Source: JACCSI01 sp035575715
GTDB taxonomy: Bacteria; Acidobacteriota; Vicinamibacteria; Vicinamibacterales; UBA2999
Length of the DNA stretch: 64,000 nt
Assembly (NCBI GenBank): GCA_035575715.1
Contig: DATLXN010000043.1
Location: 91,235 to 155,234, forward strand
Reading direction: 5' to 3'
This document shows positions 60,398 to 64,000 of this stretch, piece by piece; position 1 is the stretch's first letter; each line of letters starts with the position of its first letter. The notes below the pieces were generated by a model that had not been told where the DNA came from, made no database searches, and saw nothing but the letters and a program-made list of their open reading frames with translations. Both the position numbers and the translations under genes were made by a program.

Positions 60398-60874
60398 CTA
60401 CTGCAGCCCGGTCTGAGTCTTGCTCACCAAGAAGCCATTGTGAAAGGTGCCGATGACGCTGGAACCATTTGCGTTCTGCCACTGATAAATAACGATTTCG
60501 TTGCCCCCGAAAGAGGTGCGACTGACCTCCTTGGGCAGCGCCCGCATGGTGAGCCACGTAGTAAAGAGAGAATCACCACGCCCATCAAAATACTGCCCTT
60601 CGGTGTTCAGAGCCCGATACATCTCGTGGGAGATTGGGCGCGGCTTGCTTAACTTGATGATCTCCAGAACCTTCACGCCATATTCTTTCCGGGTCGATCC
60701 GGGGCTCTCCCTGGACGTGTTGCTCAGCGCCCACCAGGCCAAATTGTGAATTGCGACAGCTTCTTGCCCCTCCGACCAGTAAGCGTCGTCAGGCGTCGCA
60801 ATCTTTTGCGCGTAGACACTTGGCGCGGCGCCCAGTGTAGTGAGTAGAGCGACAAGCGTCAGGCGCATCAACAT
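60398..60874 (-). CDS. Secreted protein of unknown function (cargo)
   Basis: The 158-residue protein has a clear signal peptide (MLMRLTLVALLTTLGAAPSVYA) and a compact mature part with WSEGQEAVAIHNLAWWALSN and NEIVIYQWQNANGSSVIGTFHNGFLV. TGAGGATG precedes the ATG. It is the only minus-strand gene in the right half, a sign of an independently acquired cargo gene. An exported protein in a phage satellite could alter the host surface. No homologue is recognised. Confidence 0.72.
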   Translation of the reverse strand: MLMRLTLVALLTTLGAAPSVYAQKIATPDDAYWSEGQEAVAIHNLAWWALSNTSRESPGSTRKEYGVKVLEIIKLSKPRPISHEMYRALNTEGQYFDGRGDSLFTTWLTMRALPKEVSRTSFGGNEIVIYQWQNANGSSVIGTFHNGFLVSKTQTGLQ

Positions 60875-60972
60875 GATTCATCCTCAGGTGGCGCATGCGG
60901 CGGCGAGGGTCTTGATGGCCCCTGCCCGGCACAAGACGCGCCCCCGGTGCCACGTTCATTGTAAGCGCGGCT

Positions 60973-61003
60973 GAACACTATCGTGTGTAGACCGATCGTG
61001 TTC
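60973..61003. promoter_or_regulatory. Inverted-repeat operator before the third XRE gene
   Basis: GAACACTATCG and CGATCGTGTTC match at 10 of 11 positions as an inverted repeat around a 9-base spacer. It ends 14 bases before the XRE start, as expected for an autoregulatory site. Confidence 0.6.
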
Positions 61004-61017
61004 AACGGGCGACCCTG

Positions 61018-61248
61018 TTGCCCGTGCGGAGGAATCTTCCGGCAGCAATCGGACGGCGCGTCCGGGAGCTTCGGCACCAGATTGGAATTTCGCAAGAGGA
61101 ACTCGCCGCACGCGCCGAGTTGCACCGCAATTACGTCGGCAGTGTGGAGCGCGGTGAACGCGATCTCGGGGTCACGGCGACGTGGCAGCTGGCGAAGGCG
61201 TTAGGTGTGTCGCTGGCCGAATTCTTCGCGCCGTTTCGAAACCGTTAG
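61018..61248 (+). CDS. XRE-family regulator, controller-protein-like
   Basis: The 76-residue protein is a single helix-turn-helix domain: IGRRVRELRHQIGISQEELAARAELHRNYVGSVERGERDLGVTATWQLAKALGV. The HRNYVGSVERGER pattern is that of controller (C) proteins that time the expression of restriction-modification and other cargo. The start may be TTG 61,018 or GTG 61,024. A palindrome lies just upstream. It precedes the GHKL ATPase gene on the same strand by 186 bases and probably controls it. Confidence 0.85.
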   Translation: MPVRRNLPAAIGRRVRELRHQIGISQEELAARAELHRNYVGSVERGERDLGVTATWQLAKALGVSLAEFFAPFRNR

Positions 61249-61434
61249 TCACGAGACGGCCCCACAACTACCCCGTTACATTTTTCCCAAGCCAGCCTTG
61301 GCACCGGACGAGCGCCGCAACGTGCTAATATCCGCCATCTCCAGGCGGCGACAACGTGTCATGTGCACAATGCCCATGCTTCTCGTTTCTGGCTGTGGAG
61401 GGCAACCGCTAGCACCTGCTAGAGGGAGGGACAA

Positions 61435-63288
61435 ATGAAGCTCCGCATCACTGGGGCGTCGAACTTCGTCAACCGAATGTTCGAAGCCTGCGGTTCCTAC
61501 CAATGGGCGCGAGAATTTCTCAAGAATTCTCTTGAAGCCGAAGCCTCGAAAATTGAATTCGGAATTGAGTGGCAGGCCGTCGCAAAAGATGGCGTTTATC
61601 GTCGAACGGCTGCGGACGATGGCGTCGGTATGGACCGAGAGCAATTGCTCGAGTTCTTCTCTACCCTCGGCACCGGCGCGAAAAAGATAGGTGGCGTGCA
61701 CGACAACTTCGGTGTTGGGGCAAAGATAGCGGCCTTACCGTGGAACCCCGAGGGCTTGGTCGTAATTTCTTACAAAAATGGGCAGGGTTCCATGATCTGG
61801 ATCGTGCTCGATCCCGATTCTGGCGACTATGAGCTCGTTGAATTTGAAATCGAGGGGGAAAAGAACTGCGTTATCGAGCCGACGGTGGTGGACGGTATTG
61901 ACTGGGCCACCGTCCGGCCGAACTGGTTGAAAGACCATGGCACCGTGATCGTCTTGCTCGGAAGCGAAGAATATCCCGACACAGTTCTGGGCAATCCGCA
62001 GGCGGGCGAAAGAGATATCAAGGGGCTGTCGGTTTACCTAAACAGTCGTTTTTGGGATCTCTCAAATGTTGAAGTCAAAGTTGTTGAACTGCGGAGTGAA
62101 AAGAAAAGCCAATGGCCGCAGGGGCTAAATGATCGGGACGACTCGCGCCGCCCGAATAATCGACAGGTTATGGGTGCGTGTCATTTCCTGACGAAGGTGA
62201 AAGCCGCAGAGGGCAAGTTGGCCGCACAAGGCACGAAACTGCTCGACGGCGACCGCGTGCTACTCGATTGGTATCTGTGGGAAGGCACGCGCCCCGCGAT
62301 TCATTCTTACGCCAAAAAGAACGGCTACATCGCCGTGCGCTACAACCAGGAGCTGTTCCAGATCAGCGCGAATAAAGTGCATTTCCGATGGTTTGGTGTC
62401 GTCGAGAGCAAAGTGCAGCAGAACCTCACACTGGTAATCGAACCGCAGCTGTATCAGCCGAGCGATGGCCGCTGGGGTATCCACGCTGATCAGAGCCGGA
62501 ATCGACTTATTTTTACTGGCAACGGTGAAAAAGGCGTCGAGATTCCGCTGTCAGATTGGGGGCTTGAGTTTGCCGAGGACATGCCGGACGCGATTCGCGA
62601 AGCGATTCGCGCTGCGCGCGGTGCGCAGACCGGATCGGTCGATGATGAGGATTACCGAAAGCGGCTGCAAGATAAATTTGGGAACCGCTGGAAGGTGAAG
62701 CTTCTCGTCAAGGCCCGTGGCGGCGAGCATGACGCCGTTGAGGGTAGCGACACTAATGAGTCCGTTGAAGTACCGGCAAGCGAGCCTCGGGGCGGGCGCC
62801 GACGTCGTCGTAAATCGGTAAAGGTGGTTCACGGCATAAAGGCATCGGCCGGCGGTTCCGATCGCGCCGTGGAGCGGGAGAGCCCCGTCGACGTGCCAAA
62901 ATATCGCTTCGGCGGGGCGGACGAATTTGAGCAGCCATGGCACCTTGCGCTTTGGGCGCCACACGATCCAGACGGCCCAACAGTGGTCATTAACCAGGAC
63001 GCGCCGATCCTGCAGGAAGTCGTTCATTTCCACCAAGAGCAGTATCCAGACGTTTACGCGGAGGAAGTTGCGAACACTGTTCGGCAGGTATTTGGCGAGG
63101 TCGCGTCATGCAAGATTGCCCATTCACAAAAGCTTGCCGTGAAGGTGCCGGAGGAGGAGCTCGACAGGGTATATCGCACTGAACCAGCCCTTACCGTTGC
63201 CTTGATGGGACTGATCGCAGAAGAGAGTCTCATTGCGCAACGGCTCGGGAAGCTCGGTCGCAAAAAGCCCGCTGTGCCAGCAGCGTAG
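61435..63288 (+). CDS. GHKL-type ATPase (MORC/Hsp90-like), possible defence effector
   Basis: The 617-residue protein opens with a GHKL ATPase: N-box EFLKNSLEA (Asn31), DDGVGM (61-66), and the lid motif GVGAK (93-97), as in MutL, Hsp90 and MORC proteins. A transducer-like region follows (to about 400). An Arg-rich linker (RGGRRRRRKS near 445) leads to a C-terminal helical domain (about 485-615). GAGGGAGGG precedes the ATG. It has no kinase His, so it is not a sensor kinase. Standalone GHKL ATPases in mobile elements are often anti-phage genes; that role is inferred. Confidence 0.82.
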   Translation: MKLRITGASNFVNRMFEACGSYQWAREFLKNSLEAEASKIEFGIEWQAVAKDGVYRRTAADDGVGMDREQLLEFFSTLGTGAKKIGGVHDNFGVGAKIAALPWNPEGLVVISYKNGQGSMIWIVLDPDSGDYELVEFEIEGEKNCVIEPTVVDGIDWATVRPNWLKDHGTVIVLLGSEEYPDTVLGNPQAGERDIKGLSVYLNSRFWDLSNVEVKVVELRSEKKSQWPQGLNDRDDSRRPNNRQVMGACHFLTKVKAAEGKLAAQGTKLLDGDRVLLDWYLWEGTRPAIHSYAKKNGYIAVRYNQELFQISANKVHFRWFGVVESKVQQNLTLVIEPQLYQPSDGRWGIHADQSRNRLIFTGNGEKGVEIPLSDWGLEFAEDMPDAIREAIRAARGAQTGSVDDEDYRKRLQDKFGNRWKVKLLVKARGGEHDAVEGSDTNESVEVPASEPRGGRRRRRKSVKVVHGIKASAGGSDRAVERESPVDVPKYRFGGADEFEQPWHLALWAPHDPDGPTVVINQDAPILQEVVHFHQEQYPDVYAEEVANTVRQVFGEVASCKIAHSQKLAVKVPEEELDRVYRTEPALTVALMGLIAEESLIAQRLGKLGRKKPAVPAA

Positions 63289-63415
63289 GGCAATGCGTCT
63301 TGGGAGGCGGACGGGCTGAGTCGGTCCGCCTCCCCCCGGGCGTGGCAGCGCGGAACCGATTCAAAGCACTGCCTGCTCAGTGAACACGCGGGCGAATACT
63401 TTCGGGAGGGTCCAC

Positions 63416-63703
63416 ATGAGGAACACTTTCTACGACGAGATGGCCCAGCTCAGCGAGGCCTTCTGCGAACGCGAGCGGCAGCGCACGCACTTGAATGAGG
63501 TGATTAACCCTATTCTCGCCACGCTTGCGGAGGCCGAGGAACAGGTGAGAGCCATCGGCGTTGCTGGCGAGGAAGGGCGCTACCGCGTTGCTCGGGCACG
63601 CATGCACCTAATGGCGTTGCTGCACAAAGTCCACACCGACGCGCACATCAACTCCGAGAACATGAACCGAGCGTTGGAGCCGGAGCCGAGTTCAGCCGAA
63701 TAA
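63416..63703 (+). CDS. Small helical protein downstream of the GHKL ATPase
   Basis: The 95-residue product from ATG 63,416 (GGGAGGG upstream) is almost entirely helical: FYDEMAQLSEAFCERERQRT, then VINPILATLAEAEEQVRAIG and VARARMHLMALLHKVHTDAH. No membrane segment or known motif is present. It lies 127 bases after the ATPase gene, on the same strand and next to attR, so it may be a partner or regulator of that protein. Confidence 0.65.
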   Translation: MRNTFYDEMAQLSEAFCERERQRTHLNEVINPILATLAEAEEQVRAIGVAGEEGRYRVARARMHLMALLHKVHTDAHINSENMNRALEPEPSSAE

Positions 63704-63915
63704 GGCTTCGCACCGCCGCGCACTACCGCTTCTTGTTCACGGGTGGCGCTCGCCTGAGAGCAGAGGACGGACCCGCAGAATCCGACGGCACGACACTGAC
63801 ACCATGTTGGGGCTGAGAGTCACACGACTTCAGCCGCCAGGTGCAGTTACGTTTTGGTTACGTTCGAGGGGGCCGGGTCAATCAAAACGCAACGAAGGCG
63901 AGTTTTTGCTAGTTA
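63704..63915. other. Right arm of the element, non-coding
   Basis: No gene seen in 212 bases. They contain the paired GTTACG boxes at 63,846 and 63,857, about 50-60 bp inside attR. Confidence 0.5.
63846..63865 (+). promoter_or_regulatory. Paired GTTACGTT boxes, 11 bp apart (right arm)
   Basis: GTTACGTTT at 63,846-63,854 and GTTACGTTC at 63,857-63,865, the same spacing and orientation as in the left arm. Possible arm-type recombination sites. Confidence 0.6.
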
Positions 63916-63993
<78 letters not shown>

Positions 63994-64000
63994 GATTGGG

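Noticed and set aside
61018..63288. A restriction-modification system led by a controller protein
   Set aside because: No methyltransferase or endonuclease motif is present; the large protein is a GHKL ATPase.

Overview
The window is high-GC DNA with dense, tightly packed genes, many joined by 4-base ATGA or GTGA overlaps. The gene content (DUF4159 with a MoxR/DUF58/BatA cluster, Tat-exported TldD/PmbA proteins, a carboxypeptidase-regulatory-like lipoprotein, BON lipoproteins, two sigma-54 activators, a DUF255 thioredoxin protein) suggests an acidobacterium, possibly of the Vicinamibacteria type. This is inferred from content only; there is no rRNA gene here to confirm it.

Layout. 1-8.8 kb: a partial lipoprotein, a degenerate GGDEF protein, a zinc metallopeptidase, a tRNA-Leu-like sequence, an FkbM methyltransferase, tRNA-Leu(UAA), and a DUF255/YihY operon. 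8.8-15.5 kb: signal transduction (two NtrC-type activators, two histidine kinases, a single-domain receiver) around small envelope-stress proteins (YtxH, lmo0937 type). 15.5-20.9 kb: a five-gene leucine (isovaleryl-CoA) catabolism operon for methylcrotonyl-CoA carboxylase, methylglutaconyl-CoA hydratase and HMG-CoA lyase, with the carboxylase alpha chain split in two. 21.3-23.0 kb: two BON lipoproteins flanking a DUF4159 protein. 23.0-37.4 kb: three TldD/PmbA proteins and five MoxR/DUF58/BatA-type genes in one probable minus-strand operon, divergent from a transglutaminase-fold membrane protein. 37.5-48.1 kb: housekeeping and envelope genes (methyltransferase, DUF481 protein, SUI1, lytic transglycosylase, EF-hand protein, alcohol dehydrogenase) and a putative nuclease next to a RapA-like ATPase. 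48.5-51.8 kb: a decayed accessory zone with a tRNA-Leu fragment, a VapBC pair, an IS3 remnant and a broken hydrolase.

The most interesting region is 51,825-63,963. A perfect 48-bp direct repeat of the tRNA-Cys 3' half marks attL and attR of a 12.1-kb integrated element; the intact tRNA-Cys lies at its right end. The element has a tyrosine integrase, divergent XRE regulators, an AlpA/Xis-like protein, a prim-pol/VapE replication protein, a GTTAC/GTAAC-rich possible origin, then a small-terminase-like gene and a scaffold-like gene. It has no large terminase, portal, major capsid or tail genes. This order is that of a phage-inducible chromosomal island or similar phage satellite. The integrase-side arm carries a secreted protein, an XRE regulator with a palindromic operator, a GHKL (MORC/Hsp90-like) ATPase and a small helical protein, which look like cargo and possibly a defence module. 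A motif, two GTTACG boxes 11 bp apart, occurs near both att sites and before the small-terminase-like gene, with a relative in the promoter of one XRE gene.
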